DNA from: Gemmatimonadaceae bacterium
GTDB lineage: Bacteria; Gemmatimonadota; Gemmatimonadetes; Gemmatimonadales; Gemmatimonadaceae
Length of the DNA: 57,711 nucleotides
Assembly: GCA_035633115.1 (NCBI GenBank)
Contig: DASQFN010000080.1
Location: 1-57,711, forward strand
Direction of reading: 5' to 3'
The notes under the pieces: model-generated
What the model was told of the DNA's origin: nothing
Database searches by the model: none
What the model saw: the letters and a program-made list of their open reading frames with translations, nothing else
Translations under genes and position numbers: made by a program
Shown: in pieces, positions 33,824 to 43,454 of the stretch
Layout of the letters: every line of letters starts with the position of its first letter
How positions within the stretch are numbered: the stretch's first letter is position 1

Positions 33824-36097
33824 ATGCCCCAGGAAACACAGGGGCTGGTCGAGATCGCGCTTCCCGTTCCACTCTTCCAGACATTCACCTACGCAGTCGA
33901 CCCCGCTGCCGCGAGAGTTCCGGCAATCGGGGCGCGCGTCGTAGTTCCGTTTCGAAACGGAACCGAGATCGGAATCTGTCTGGGGTCGGCAGACCGGTCG
34001 TCGCTGCCGCGCAAGGTGCGGACGATCATCGACGTCCCGGACGCCGACCCGGCACTGAGCCAGGACATGATTGCGCTCTGTCGCTGGATGGCGGACTACT
34101 ACGTCGTGCCCATCGGGATTGCCCTGCGGACCGCGCTTCCTGCCTTGCTGAGCGGCGCACAGCAGCCTCAGCCCTCACGCAAGACGCATCGCATCGTCCG
34201 TCTGCGCGATGATCTGCCCACCCTGCTCGAACGAGAGAAGGCGTTTGTCCGCGCGCCAAAGCAGCGTGCGCTGTTCGAAGCTCTCGAGTCTCTCGGAGGG
34301 AGCAGCACCCTCGAGCATCTCCTTCAGCAGCTTTCGTTTTCGCAGTCGGTGCTGAAGGGACTCGAGAAACGCGGACTCGTTGTCATCGAGGCGGAGGAAG
34401 TAGAGCGTGATCCATTCGCGGCTCGGCCAATCTCGCGCGTCGCACAGCATCGGCCTACAGTCGCGCAGACTGAGGCAATAGCTGCCATAGATGACGCAAA
34501 GCCCGGAGAAGTTTTCCTGCTGAACGGCGTGACGGGCAGCGGGAAGACGCTCGTGTACATCGAGGTGCTCAAGCGTCTTGTTCTGGAGCAGGGAAAGACC
34601 GGGATTGTTCTCGTACCGGAAATCGCGCTGACGCCGCAGACAGTAGATCGGTTCCGCGCTGTCTTTGGCGACAGCATCGCGGTGCTGCACTCGGCGCTGA
34701 GCGATGGCGAGAGGTACGACGCGTGGCTGGCGCTTCGCCGCGGCGAAAGGCGTATCGCTGTCGGCGCCCGCTCCGCGGTGTTCGCTCCGCTGGCCAACCT
34801 CGGTGCGATAATCGTCGACGAAGAGCACGAGACGAGCTACAAGCAGGGCGAGACGCCGCGGTATCATGCCCGGGAAGTTGCGATCGTGCGCGCGAGACTC
34901 GAGGGAGCTGTTGTGGTGCTCGGCAGTGCTACGCCGTCCCTCGAGAGCTGGGCGAACGCTGAGGCCGGCAAGTACGCGTTACTGAATCTTCCCGAGCGCG
35001 TGGGCGGCGGACGATTGCCACAAATCGACGTGCTGGACCTGCGGCGACGGGACGGCCCCGATGCACCGCGAGAAGGCGCTGCGTCGCCTGCCTACGCCTA
35101 CGTGATTCGCGACGAGCTCGACCGCGCACTCGAGCACACGCTGGGCAGAAAGGAGCAGAGCATCCTTCTGCTGAATCGTCGCGGTTATTCGTCCTTCCTC
35201 ATGTGCAGCGAATGCGCCGACGTCGTCGCCTGTCCCAACTGCAGCATCACGCTCACGCTTCACCGGGCGCCGGAGCGGCTGCTGTGTCATTACTGCGGCC
35301 ACCACGAGGAGCTCAGTCAGGTGTGTCGCCGCTGTGGCGGTCGCACGCTCCGCCATCGCGGACTCGGCACGCAGCAAGTGGAGCGCCTTGTCTCGGACCG
35401 TTTCCCCCGCGCTTCGATAGCCCGAATGGACGTTGATACCACGAGTGGAAAGTGGGCGCACGCGGAGATCCTGGACCGTGTGGCGAGTGGGGAGGTGGAC
35501 ATCCTCCTTGGAACGCAGATGATCGCCAAGGGCCTGGATTTTCCAAACGTCACGCTCGTCGGAGTGGTCGACGCCGATACCGGGATCAATCTTCCGGACT
35601 TTCGCGCTTCCGAGCGATGCTTCCAGCTGCTTAGCCAGGTGGCCGGCCGAGCGGGACGAGGACCAAAGGGCGGTCGCGTGCTGATTCAGACGCGGGTACC
35701 CGACCATCACGCCGTAGTCTGCGCAGTCTCGCACGATTATCTCCGCTTCGTTCGCGAGGAGATGCCCGGCAGGGCCAAACCTCCGTACCCGCCCAATGTG
35801 CGCCTTGCCAACATAGTCCTGAGCGGCACGAGCGAGCCGCCGGTCGCTGAGCTGGCTATCGCGGCGGGCGACTGGCTTCGCGAGCTCATTCAGTCGCGCG
35901 GGCTCCATGAAGTCACGGTCATCGGCCCTGCGCCGTGTCCCATCGAGCGAATAAAGAATCGCTGGCGATGGCATCTGCTGCTGAAGTCGGTGCAGGCTGG
36001 TGATCTCACGCGCGTGTCACGCTATTTCATGGAAAAATTCCCGGTGCCCTCGAACGTCAGGGTCACGCTCGACCGCGATCCGGTGGCGCTGCTGTAG
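33824..36097 (+). CDS. priA: Primosomal protein N' (replication restart helicase)
   Basis: PriA reloads the replisome at stalled forks. The 757-residue product has the N-terminal DNA-binding domain, Walker A VTGSGKT (in FLLNGVTGSGKTLVYIEVLKRL), DEEH box, the paired zinc cysteines (CSECADVVACPNC, CHYC and CRRC), and the helicase C-terminal motif VAGRAGRG. Length is normal. It starts four bases after the epimerase gene. The end of the frame shares no overlap with the next gene. Confidence 0.97.
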   Translation: MPQETQGLVEIALPVPLFQTFTYAVDPAAARVPAIGARVVVPFRNGTEIGICLGSADRSSLPRKVRTIIDVPDADPALSQDMIALCRWMADYYVVPIGIALRTALPALLSGAQQPQPSRKTHRIVRLRDDLPTLLEREKAFVRAPKQRALFEALESLGGSSTLEHLLQQLSFSQSVLKGLEKRGLVVIEAEEVERDPFAARPISRVAQHRPTVAQTEAIAAIDDAKPGEVFLLNGVTGSGKTLVYIEVLKRLVLEQGKTGIVLVPEIALTPQTVDRFRAVFGDSIAVLHSALSDGERYDAWLALRRGERRIAVGARSAVFAPLANLGAIIVDEEHETSYKQGETPRYHAREVAIVRARLEGAVVVLGSATPSLESWANAEAGKYALLNLPERVGGGRLPQIDVLDLRRRDGPDAPREGAASPAYAYVIRDELDRALEHTLGRKEQSILLLNRRGYSSFLMCSECADVVACPNCSITLTLHRAPERLLCHYCGHHEELSQVCRRCGGRTLRHRGLGTQQVERLVSDRFPRASIARMDVDTTSGKWAHAEILDRVASGEVDILLGTQMIAKGLDFPNVTLVGVVDADTGINLPDFRASERCFQLLSQVAGRAGRGPKGGRVLIQTRVPDHHAVVCAVSHDYLRFVREEMPGRAKPPYPPNVRLANIVLSGTSEPPVAELAIAAGDWLRELIQSRGLHEVTVIGPAPCPIERIKNRWRWHLLLKSVQAGDLTRVSRYFMEKFPVPSNVRVTLDRDPVALL

Positions 36098-36118
36098 AAC
36101 GGTCAAGCATCTTTAGGC

Positions 36119-37210
36119 GTGTCACTGCCCACCGCTGCCGACAGCGTCAAATCCAGACTTCCCGACGCGCCCGACGCAAAGTTCGTCGCTGCGCCGGACG
36201 ATGGCGTCTTGCCTGAAGGCTTCTTTTCGACCACCAACCTTCCGACGTATGTCAGAGTCAACGGAGAGTGGGTGATGCCCCTCGAGCCGCGAATGGACTC
36301 CGCTCTGGTTCTCGAGACCGACGGCCGCGTATGGGTGAAGGAAGGCCGGCGCGTTGTCCGCGGCGCGATGGTGGCCGTTGGAGGCAAGGAGGACGGCACC
36401 GAGGGAATCTACGTCGATTCCGCCCTGGCATCCGACGAGGAAGTCGACGAGTTCAAGTTCATGACGAGCGAAGTGTCTCGCGAGAAGCCTATCGACTATT
36501 CGCTGATGGCTCGCATCCTCATCCGTGAGCGGGACCGCGGCGGCTACATCATCTGGGTCACAGGCCCTGCGCTCGTCCACGCGCGGGCGCGGACGGACAT
36601 GGTGTGGTTCGTAAAGAACGGATTCGTCGGCGCCCTGTTGGCCGGAAACGCGGTCGCCGTGCATGACATCGAGGCATCGATTTTCGGAACCACACTCGGC
36701 ATGACGAACACTGGTGTGGCGACGCCCGGCGGTCACGGCCTGCACATGCGGGCGATCAACAAGGTCCGCGCGGCGGGATCCATCGCCGAGGCGGTACGGC
36801 AGGGAATCGTGAATGACGGAATCATGCACGCGCTCGTGACGTCAGACATTCCTTTTGTGCTCACCGGATCGATCAGGGATGACGGGCCGCTGCCGGAGGT
36901 GATCACGGATACGCTGGCCGCGCAGGACGCGATGAAGCGACACACCACGAAGGCGACCATGGCGATCCTTGTCGCGACAGCGCTTCACGCGATCGCCACC
37001 GGAAACATGCTCCCGGCATTCGTAACCGAGCCCGGCGGCACGCTCCGCGAGCTGACGACGATCTGCGTCGACTCGTCGGAGTTCGTAGTGAGCAAGCTCA
37101 AGGATCGCGGGACTCACCAGGCGTTCGGCGTAGTGACGAACGCGCAGGATTTCATGCACATTCTCCGCATCTACGTAGAGCGCGAGCTCAGCGGGGTTGC
37201 CACAGTATGA
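36119..37210 (+). CDS. LOR/SDH-domain protein, ornithine-cyclodeaminase-like
   Basis: The 363-residue product carries the conserved pattern of the LOR/SDH (TIGR00300) family: FFSTTNLPTYVRVNGEWV, FMTSEVSREKPIDY, GPALVHARA, GALLAGNAVAVHDIEASIFGTTLGM, TPGGHGLHMRAINKVR, IMHALVTSDIPFVLTGSIRDDGPLPEV, and VDSSEFVVSKLKDRGTHQAFGVVT. The same domain forms the C-terminal part of the cyanobacterial arginine-degrading ArgZ/AgrE proteins and an archaeal ornithine cyclodeaminase. A similar reaction, ornithine to proline and ammonia, is plausible. GTG start at 36119. No arginine-dihydrolase domain is attached. Confidence 0.8.
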   Translation: MSLPTAADSVKSRLPDAPDAKFVAAPDDGVLPEGFFSTTNLPTYVRVNGEWVMPLEPRMDSALVLETDGRVWVKEGRRVVRGAMVAVGGKEDGTEGIYVDSALASDEEVDEFKFMTSEVSREKPIDYSLMARILIRERDRGGYIIWVTGPALVHARARTDMVWFVKNGFVGALLAGNAVAVHDIEASIFGTTLGMTNTGVATPGGHGLHMRAINKVRAAGSIAEAVRQGIVNDGIMHALVTSDIPFVLTGSIRDDGPLPEVITDTLAAQDAMKRHTTKATMAILVATALHAIATGNMLPAFVTEPGGTLRELTTICVDSSEFVVSKLKDRGTHQAFGVVTNAQDFMHILRIYVERELSGVATV

Positions 37211-37575
37211 TCGATACGACCGAACGCTTCCTGAAGGAGATCGGCGACCGAATCGGCGCCGCGCTCGTCGAAGAAGTCCGTCTCTTCCCACCAATCCGGC
37301 AGGGCGGAACGGAGAGCGCGGTCGCGATCGTCGCGACGTCGGCGTACCCTGATCCGTGGCACACCGTCTACAGCGCGTCCTACCGACACACGCTCAAGGG
37401 AATGGATCGCGGAAAGTGGGAAGTGGAGGTCACCGCCGAAGCCGACGCGCCTCTCGTAACGCTCGAGGAAGTCGTTCGCGGCGTGATGAAGAGAGCAGGG
37501 GAGCAGTTCGAGCCGGAGCGCATCACTGCCGGTGAGTTCCGGACGATTGTGGGCTACCCGCCGCAGCGTACTTGA
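37207..37575 (+). CDS. Small hypothetical protein following the LOR/SDH gene
   Basis: The 122-residue product is not recognised. It begins MIDTTERFLKEIGDRIGAALVEEVRLFPPIRQGG and continues with a beta-rich middle (SAVAIVATSA, TVYSASYRHTLKG, KWEVEVTAEADAP) and a helical end (TLEEVVRGVMKRAGEQF). No motif or signal is visible. It overlaps the upstream gene by four bases, so a link to that enzyme is possible. Its 3' end overlaps the convergent phosphodiesterase gene by 53 bases, an unusually long tail-to-tail overlap. Confidence 0.65.
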   Translation: MIDTTERFLKEIGDRIGAALVEEVRLFPPIRQGGTESAVAIVATSAYPDPWHTVYSASYRHTLKGMDRGKWEVEVTAEADAPLVTLEEVVRGVMKRAGEQFEPERITAGEFRTIVGYPPQRT

Positions 37576-39253
37576 GCATCACAACGCGGTGGATGTCTCT
37601 CGCATCCTCGATTACCTCGTCCGGGTCGAGCAGTCCCTCCGGCGTGACCAGGAAAGGGTAAACCTGATCTCCACCGGCTGAGCCATGCGCTCCCACCTGG
37701 TCGTCGAAGGAGACTATCTCTGTTCCATCGAATTCTCCGAACACGACTATGTCGCCGCAGTTCGGTTGCAGCACGAGTGACTCGATAGCTCTCAGCTCGT
37801 GCGGCTCCGTTGCATAGTGCTCGAGAGGGTTGCTGCCGGCGACCACACTCGCGCCGGCATTTCGGATCAACGCCTGCCCTGCCTGTGACGCCGCATGCAC
37901 ACCTTCGACTGACCTCGTCAGAACCAGGCCAATTCCCGGGTGAGCCACGAGGCCGTCGTAAAGTGCGCGCAGTCGCGGATTCCCGACGATTGCCTCGCGC
38001 GATAGCTGCTCTGACTCCGCGGCGAAGTAGAGCAGCGCGAGGCACGAGCTGTAGGTCACGACGACTTCGTGACGCGCATCCACGAGGTACTTCTCGGGAA
38101 GGATGATCTCGCGAAGTCCGTATCTGCTCCGGACCCAGTCGCGCAGCCGACCGAGCGCGCGCCGAACGGAGAGCATTGTTGGCGGAGTCGCCTGGGCGAC
38201 AGTCTCCACCACGTTTGCACTCAGGGTCGCGTACTCGCTCTGCTCGGAATGGCTGATGAGCGCTTCCTCATCGAGCATCCGCTGCACTGTCGCACCGAGC
38301 GACTCGCCATACTCTACCCGGTAGCTCCGCGCCGGAGTCATTCCGTGGTCCGAGAGAATCACGAGGTCGTAACCGCGTCCACCGGCAACGCGCGCCATCC
38401 GCCAGATCTCGGAGATGCGCGAGTCCGTGCGCCGGAGGTCCGCGAGAGCCGGACGGCTCGAAGGCCCGAAATGATGCGCGAGCTCGTCGTACTGCATGAA
38501 CGTGCTGTAGATCACGGGAACGCCGAGGTAGACATCGAGCAGAATTGCCATCGTCTGAAACTCCCGCACGACGACGTTGGTGATGATCCTGATCAGAGGG
38601 AAAATGCCTTCCGAGTGCGTGACTCTTCCGGTCAGCTCCCCCCACGCGCGCTCCCACTCCTCGCGAAACCATTCGACGACGCTTTCCGCTCCCATGCGCA
38701 GAAGTCGAAGAGGATGCAGCAGAATGAGCAGCGCCATTCGCGAGCCGCCAAGGCGCTGATAGACGGACATCTTCTCTCGCGTCGCGACGGTGAACGCCAC
38801 CGTCTGCGCGTCGCCGTCGAGAAGATTGACGTAGCTCGAGCCGCCGGCCAGAGCGCCTGGTGTGGAGATTCCGTCGCGAATATATTGAACGCCTTCCGGA
38901 GCGTTGCACGTGATGAGCCTGCGAGCAGCCTTGTCGTAGAACCGGAAGGCGGGAATCCTGTCGTTCTCACCGTGGAAGATTCCCGCCTGACAGTACGGTG
39001 TGGCGGAAGGCAGTCCGCAGAACCATCGGCGAAGAACGAACTTCTGATCGGCGAGCAGTTTCCCGATAGTCGGGCAATAACCCTGCTCCAGCGCGCGGCG
39101 GAGGTCCGTGAACGCGAGCGCATCCACCTGAAGCATGATGAGGCCGCGGCGATTGTCGCGCGGGCGGCGCTCGCGGGCGAACGCGCGGTATTTCAGCGCG
39201 TAGTACCGTCGCAGAAAAGGACCGGCGCGGGGATACGCGCGGCGATCCGTCAC
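37523..39253 (-). CDS. Alkaline-phosphatase-superfamily phosphodiesterase/nucleotide pyrophosphatase-like
   Basis: The 576-residue product fits the type I phosphodiesterase branch. An early metal aspartate lies in IMLQVDALAFTDL, the nucleophile-like residue in LPSATPYCQAGIFHG, and later metal sites are QYDELAHHFGPSS and ILSDHGM. A hydrophobic stretch (MALLILLHPLRLLRM) could touch the membrane. Substrate unknown. I chose GTG 39253, which overlaps the response-regulator stop by four bases. The upstream extension of the frame falls inside that gene. Confidence 0.82.
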   Translation of the reverse strand: MTDRRAYPRAGPFLRRYYALKYRAFARERRPRDNRRGLIMLQVDALAFTDLRRALEQGYCPTIGKLLADQKFVLRRWFCGLPSATPYCQAGIFHGENDRIPAFRFYDKAARRLITCNAPEGVQYIRDGISTPGALAGGSSYVNLLDGDAQTVAFTVATREKMSVYQRLGGSRMALLILLHPLRLLRMGAESVVEWFREEWERAWGELTGRVTHSEGIFPLIRIITNVVVREFQTMAILLDVYLGVPVIYSTFMQYDELAHHFGPSSRPALADLRRTDSRISEIWRMARVAGGRGYDLVILSDHGMTPARSYRVEYGESLGATVQRMLDEEALISHSEQSEYATLSANVVETVAQATPPTMLSVRRALGRLRDWVRSRYGLREIILPEKYLVDARHEVVVTYSSCLALLYFAAESEQLSREAIVGNPRLRALYDGLVAHPGIGLVLTRSVEGVHAASQAGQALIRNAGASVVAGSNPLEHYATEPHELRAIESLVLQPNCGDIVVFGEFDGTEIVSFDDQVGAHGSAGGDQVYPFLVTPEGLLDPDEVIEDARDIHRVVMLKYAAAGSPQSSGTHRQ

Positions 39254-39612
39254 GTCATTCGGTCGGCGATGGCGCGCAGGATATCGCGAACCGGCACCGG
39301 TTTCACGAGCACGTCGTCGCACCCGGCGGCAATGCATCGCTGGTGCGTCCCGGCGTCATCGTATCCGGTCATCGCGAGTTTTACCGCGGGCCGGACGTCG
39401 CGAGAGCTCAGCTCCTCGATGACCCACAGACCGTCGGCGTCGGGTAGTGTCAGATCGAGCAGCAGAACGTGCGGCGGGGAGTGCGTGCCCGCCTCGACGG
39501 CCTCGAGTGCCGTACCCGCGACTGTCACGTCGTATCCGTTCGACTCCAGGAGAATTCGCAGTGCGCTCGAGATGAGCACGCTGTCCTCTACGACGAGGAC
39601 GCGAATCGGCAC
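39250..39612 (-). CDS. Single-domain response regulator
   Basis: The 120-residue product is a lone receiver domain. It has the acidic pair near residues 9-10 (VVED), phospho-acceptor Asp53 (LLLDLTLPD), Thr82 and Lys104 (VLVKP). There is no output domain, so it probably acts by protein contact. It overlaps the kinase gene by one base on one side and the phosphodiesterase gene by four on the other. Confidence 0.93.
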   Translation of the reverse strand: MPIRVLVVEDSVLISSALRILLESNGYDVTVAGTALEAVEAGTHSPPHVLLLDLTLPDADGLWVIEELSSRDVRPAVKLAMTGYDDAGTHQRCIAAGCDDVLVKPVPVRDILRAIADRMT

Positions 39613-40472
39613 TACTCAGGTGCCTTGGCGCAGGGCAGCGTAAAGAAAAACCGGCTTCCCAACCCGAGCTCGCTCTCGACCCAGATGCGGCCGCCGTGCA
39701 GCTCGACGTACCGGCGGGCGATCGTAAGACCGAGGCCGGTGCCGTGATGCACGCGCGACGCGGTGGAATCCACCTGGGCGAACTCCCGGAAGATGAGCTC
39801 GTGGTGGTCGGGGGCGATTCCCCGTCCGGTGTCGCCCACCTCGACGCGAATGGTCGCGGATGTGGCGGGTGCATCCTCGAGACCAGCCATCACCCAGACT
39901 TTGCCGCCCGGTGCTGTGAACTCGAACGCATTTCCGAGCAGGTTCATCAGAACATGCATGATCTTGTCGCGGTCGCCGTTCACCTCCGGCAAGTCGTCAG
40001 GGACGCAGCATTCGAGCGTCAGCTGCTTCTTAGCGACCAGCGATTCGTTGAGCGACGTCACCTGCTCCACGATTGCCTGAAGCGGAAAGGATGTGGCTGT
40101 GACGGCAAGCGCCTCGCTCGTTCCCTTCGCGTAGAGCAGAATCTCGGCGATCATGTCGAGCAGCTGCCTGCCGCCGGTGATTATCGTGTGCACGCTCTCG
40201 CGCTGCTTGCCGTTGATTTCTCCGAGAAGCCCGTCGCGCAGTATCTCGGCGTGCGTGATTATCGCCGTTAGCGGCGTTCGGAGATCATGTGCGATGTTCG
40301 ACAGGAACTGCGTCTTGAGAGAGTCACGCTCGCGCAGGTCCGCGATGATTCTGGCGGCGTCCGCAAGCTGGTCGGACAGCGCGCGGATATCTGCGTCGTC
40401 CGACTCTTCTCCGGTGGCGCCGCCGCGCGTATCTCCGCTCGTGCCGCTCACGAAGCGGCCGTCAGCGGTCAT
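39612..40472 (-). CDS. Cytosolic sensor histidine kinase
   Basis: The 286-residue product has the dimerisation H-box [16 protein letters not shown] with His62, the N-box around [18 protein letters not shown], the [11 protein letters not shown]1 box and [18 protein letters not shown]. It has no membrane segment or sensor domain, only a short N-terminal helix (about 30-55), so its input is not obvious. It overlaps the ABC exporter gene by 11 bases and the response regulator by one. The two-component pair therefore likely acts on, or with, the exporter or phosphodiesterase. Confidence 0.93.
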   Translation of the reverse strand: MTADGRFVSGTSGDTRGGATGEESDDADIRALSDQLADAARIIADLRERDSLKTQFLSNIAHDLRTPLTAIITHAEILRDGLLGEINGKQRESVHTIITGGRQLLDMIAEILLYAKGTSEALAVTATSFPLQAIVEQVTSLNESLVAKKQLTLECCVPDDLPEVNGDRDKIMHVLMNLLGNAFEFTAPGGKVWVMAGLEDAPATSATIRVEVGDTGRGIAPDHHELIFREFAQVDSTASRVHHGTGLGLTIARRYVELHGGRIWVESELGLGSRFFFTLPCAKAPE

Positions 40473-42255
40473 TCGTTCCGGCGCCTGAAGTACTTCCTCC
40501 CGTCGACTCGATCGATTCCACCAGCTGCTGCCTCCTGAGAAGTGACCAGTACCGCCCCTCGCTCATCATCAGCTCCTCGTGGCGACCTTCCTCCACGATT
40601 CGGCCGCGGTCGAGGACGATGATTTTCGTCGCATGGCGGATGCTGCTCGCGCGATGCGACGAGATGACCGCTGTGCGCCCCCCGAGCGCAACCCTGAGCT
40701 CACGCAGGATGTCGGCTTCCGTATGCATATCCACCGCACTCAGAGCATCGTCGAGAAGCACGATTGACGGCTTTCGCGCGAGCGCACGCGCGAGCGACGC
40801 TCGCTGCTTCTGGCCCCCCGACAGATTGATTCCTCTCTCGCCGAGCATCGTCTCGTATCCCCCCGGAAATGACTCGATGGTGGAATCCAGCTGGGCCGCC
40901 TGCGCGGCCCATCTCACCGACTCGGCGCTCTGAGTGCCGTAGCCGAGATTTGCGGATATCGTGTCGCTGAACAGCACGCTCTCCTGCTGGACGAACCCAA
41001 TCTCACGACGCAGCTCGTCGAGCGGAACGTCGCGAACTGGTACACCATCGATGAGAATTTGCCCCTCCTGCGGATCATAAATTCGAGGGATGAGATCCAT
41101 CAGGGCGCTCTTCCCGCTTCCCGTCGCGCCGACGATACCAAGCGTCGCGCCGGCGGGCACCACAAAGCTGAGATTGCGAAGAATCCAGCGCGGCTCCCGA
41201 CTCGTTTCGGCAGGGTAGTGAAATCCGACGTCGCGAAACTCGATGGAGCGGCCCGCCGTTGCGGGCACCAGGCTCACCGGCCGCGGCGGCGGTGCGTCGA
41301 GAAGCGACTTCGCATCGAGGATCTGGCCGAGGCGCGCCATTGACGCTCCTCCGCGCTGGAAAAGATTGATCACCCAGCCGAGCGCGATGAGCGGCCACGT
41401 GAGCAAGCCGAGGTAGATCCCGAACGCGACGAACGACCCCACCGAAATCGAACCCCGGATGACGAGGAGCCCACCCAGTCCCATCACCACAACCGCGCCA
41501 AGACCGGCGAGCAGCCCGAACAATGGAGTCATCGTTCCGTAGAGCCTGACGAGGGACATGTTTCGCGCGAGGTACTCGTCGTTGAGCGCACCGAAACGCT
41601 CTATCTCCGCGGCTTCCTGGCGATAGGCACGGACAATCCGCGCGCCGGTGAGGTTCTCCTGAGCGTGGGTCGTGAGCGTGGAGAAATGCTCCTGCACCGC
41701 ATCGAAGCGCGTATGGATTGCGCTGCCCATACGCACAGTGATTATGGGCAGAACGATCATCGGCAGGAGCGCGAGGCCCGTCAGCATCGGGTCGATGCGA
41801 AGCATGAACACCAGCGCGAACAACCCGCTTGCAACGGTGTTGACGAGATACATGATCGCGGGTCCAGCCGCCATGCGAACGGCGCCAAGGTCATTCGTCA
41901 GGCGCGCCATGATGTCGCCGGTGCGCGTGCGCGCGTAGTACGACGCGTCGAGAGATTCGAGGTGTGTGAACAGGTCGTTCCGCAGGTCGTACTCGATGCG
42001 GCGGCTAACCCCGTTCATCAGATGTCGCATTCCGTATCGCATGGTGCCTGCAACGAGCGCCGTCGCAACGATTCCCGCGGCAACCTGCCACGCCACCGTT
42101 TGATCCGCTCCCTTGCTCATCGCGTCGATCCCAGCCCGCAGCAGCCATGGAATTACGCTCATTATGGCCGTTGAGACGACCACAAGGAGAAGGCCGGCAA
42201 TTATCTGCCACCGGTACGGGCGGAAGAACGGAATCAGGCGTCGTAATTCTTTCAT
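40462..42255 (-). CDS. ABC exporter, membrane and ATPase domains fused (MsbA-like)
   Basis: The 597-residue product starts with about six membrane segments ([24 protein letters not shown] onward). It continues with an ATPase: Walker [10 protein letters not shown]-loop FVQQESV, signature LSGGQKQR, Walker [13 protein letters not shown], and H-loop SHRAS. The fusion of one membrane unit and one ATPase unit is typical of homodimeric exporters of lipids or drugs. ATG at 42255 was chosen; the extra 63 residues upstream carry no family features. It is the first gene of a four-gene operon. Confidence 0.92.
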   Translation of the reverse strand: MKELRRLIPFFRPYRWQIIAGLLLVVVSTAIMSVIPWLLRAGIDAMSKGADQTVAWQVAAGIVATALVAGTMRYGMRHLMNGVSRRIEYDLRNDLFTHLESLDASYYARTRTGDIMARLTNDLGAVRMAAGPAIMYLVNTVASGLFALVFMLRIDPMLTGLALLPMIVLPIITVRMGSAIHTRFDAVQEHFSTLTTHAQENLTGARIVRAYRQEAAEIERFGALNDEYLARNMSLVRLYGTMTPLFGLLAGLGAVVVMGLGGLLVIRGSISVGSFVAFGIYLGLLTWPLIALGWVINLFQRGGASMARLGQILDAKSLLDAPPPRPVSLVPATAGRSIEFRDVGFHYPAETSREPRWILRNLSFVVPAGATLGIVGATGSGKSALMDLIPRIYDPQEGQILIDGVPVRDVPLDELRREIGFVQQESVLFSDTISANLGYGTQSAESVRWAAQAAQLDSTIESFPGGYETMLGERGINLSGGQKQRASLARALARKPSIVLLDDALSAVDMHTEADILRELRVALGGRTAVISSHRASSIRHATKIIVLDRGRIVEEGRHEELMMSEGRYWSLLRRQQLVESIESTGGSTSGAGTNDR

Positions 42256-42330
42256 AGATGGCACACCGATTGCCCGTTTGTGGGGTCTAAAGACTTGAGA
42301 TTCAAGGGCTTCGGCAGTGCACATAAATAT

Positions 42331-42335
42331 GGAGG
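42331..42335 (+). promoter_or_regulatory. Ribosome-binding site fixing the lipoprotein start
   Basis: GGAGG lies five bases before ATG 42341. This favours that start over GTG 42317 or ATG 42329 in the same frame. Confidence 0.75.
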
Positions 42336-42340
42336 CAGAG

Positions 42341-43234
42341 ATGTCAAGAACAATTGCCAGATGGACCGCGCCGCTCGCGTTCGCGATCGCGGTTGGCATG
42401 ATCGCTTGCGGTGATGACAAGCCGGACACGCTGGCGGAGGACACGAGTCTGAGTCGTGATCTTCAGATGGCGAACGCGGATACTTCGGTGCAGCCTGCGC
42501 TGCAGGACGTGCCGGCGGGCACGTCGGTGACGCCCACGCCTGTGGCGCCGACACCCGCTCCGCGAACCAGAGCGCCCGCCCGCAAAACGAGCGGTGCAGT
42601 GGTGCGCACTCCTGCGCGCGTAACGCCGACGCCGGCGCCTGCTCCGACTACGGCAACAACGTCGAGTGGCAACACGGTGACGCGCACGTCAGGAGGATCG
42701 GAGCGCGCAGTCGGCTCGATCGCTGCTGGCTCGACGCTGAGCATGACGTCGAACTCACGCATTTGCACCAACACGAATCGGGTTGGCCAGCGGTTCAACG
42801 CTACGGTGTCAGAGACGGTAACGGGATCGAACGGCGCGCGCATTCCAGCGGGTGCGACGGCGAGCATCGAGATCACCGAGCTCAAGCGCAGCGAGAACGC
42901 GAATGACAACGTCGTGATGGGGTTCCGCGTCATATCGGTTTCGTTTGGCGGCAGGACCTACCCGGTCGACGCGACCACACAGTACGCGCGCGTTGAGAAG
43001 GTAAGAAACCAGCCGAGGGACAAGGACGTGCAGAAGGTCGTGGGTGGCGCCGCAGTCGGCGCGATCATCGGCCAGGTACTCGGCAAGAGCACCAAATCCA
43101 CGGTGATCGGCGCGGCGACAGGTGCAGCGGCAGGAACAGCTGCCGCCGTTGCGACCGCAAACTTCGAAGGGTGCGTGCCCGATGGAGGCCGTATAACGGT
43201 ATCCCTCGACGCGCCCATGCAGGTTCAAGCCTAG
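42341..43234 (+). CDS. Glycine-zipper lipoprotein (YMGG-like)
   Basis: The 297-residue product begins with a signal peptide ending in a lipobox (AIAVGMIAC), so it is probably anchored in the outer or inner membrane. A Thr/Pro/Ala-rich spacer (about 45-120) precedes a folded beta-rich part (VGQRFNATVSETV onward). The C-terminal part has a glycine zipper (GGAAVGAIIGQVLG, then AATGAAAGTAAAVATAN), which usually mediates helix packing in membranes. Function unknown. It stands alone between a divergent ABC operon and a strong terminator. Confidence 0.8.
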   Translation: MSRTIARWTAPLAFAIAVGMIACGDDKPDTLAEDTSLSRDLQMANADTSVQPALQDVPAGTSVTPTPVAPTPAPRTRAPARKTSGAVVRTPARVTPTPAPAPTTATTSSGNTVTRTSGGSERAVGSIAAGSTLSMTSNSRICTNTNRVGQRFNATVSETVTGSNGARIPAGATASIEITELKRSENANDNVVMGFRVISVSFGGRTYPVDATTQYARVEKVRNQPRDKDVQKVVGGAAVGAIIGQVLGKSTKSTVIGAATGAAAGTAAAVATANFEGCVPDGGRITVSLDAPMQVQA

Positions 43235-43265
43235 CGCCTCAGGATTGCGAGCGACTACGATCGCT

Positions 43266-43304
43266 AAGCCCGGCGGAGAGTTCCTTCTTCGCCGGGCTTT
43301 CTTT
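43266..43304 (+). terminator. Rho-independent terminator after the glycine-zipper lipoprotein
   Basis: A perfect 10-base stem (43266-43275 with 43290-43299), GC-rich apart from the AA/TT at its base, has a 14-base loop and is followed by TTTCTTT. It is the clearest terminator in the window. Confidence 0.9.
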
Positions 43305-43454
43305 ACGCTAGATCCTTTCGCCCGGGAGGTGCGGCTGGTGTCATTAGCTGCCGAGGGAGGAACATCGACGACTCCCAAGGCGCACTGACCTGGAATCCGC
43401 TTGATGAAAACGCGATGTCTCGGCAATTCCCAGGAGTTGCCGACGATCGACGAC

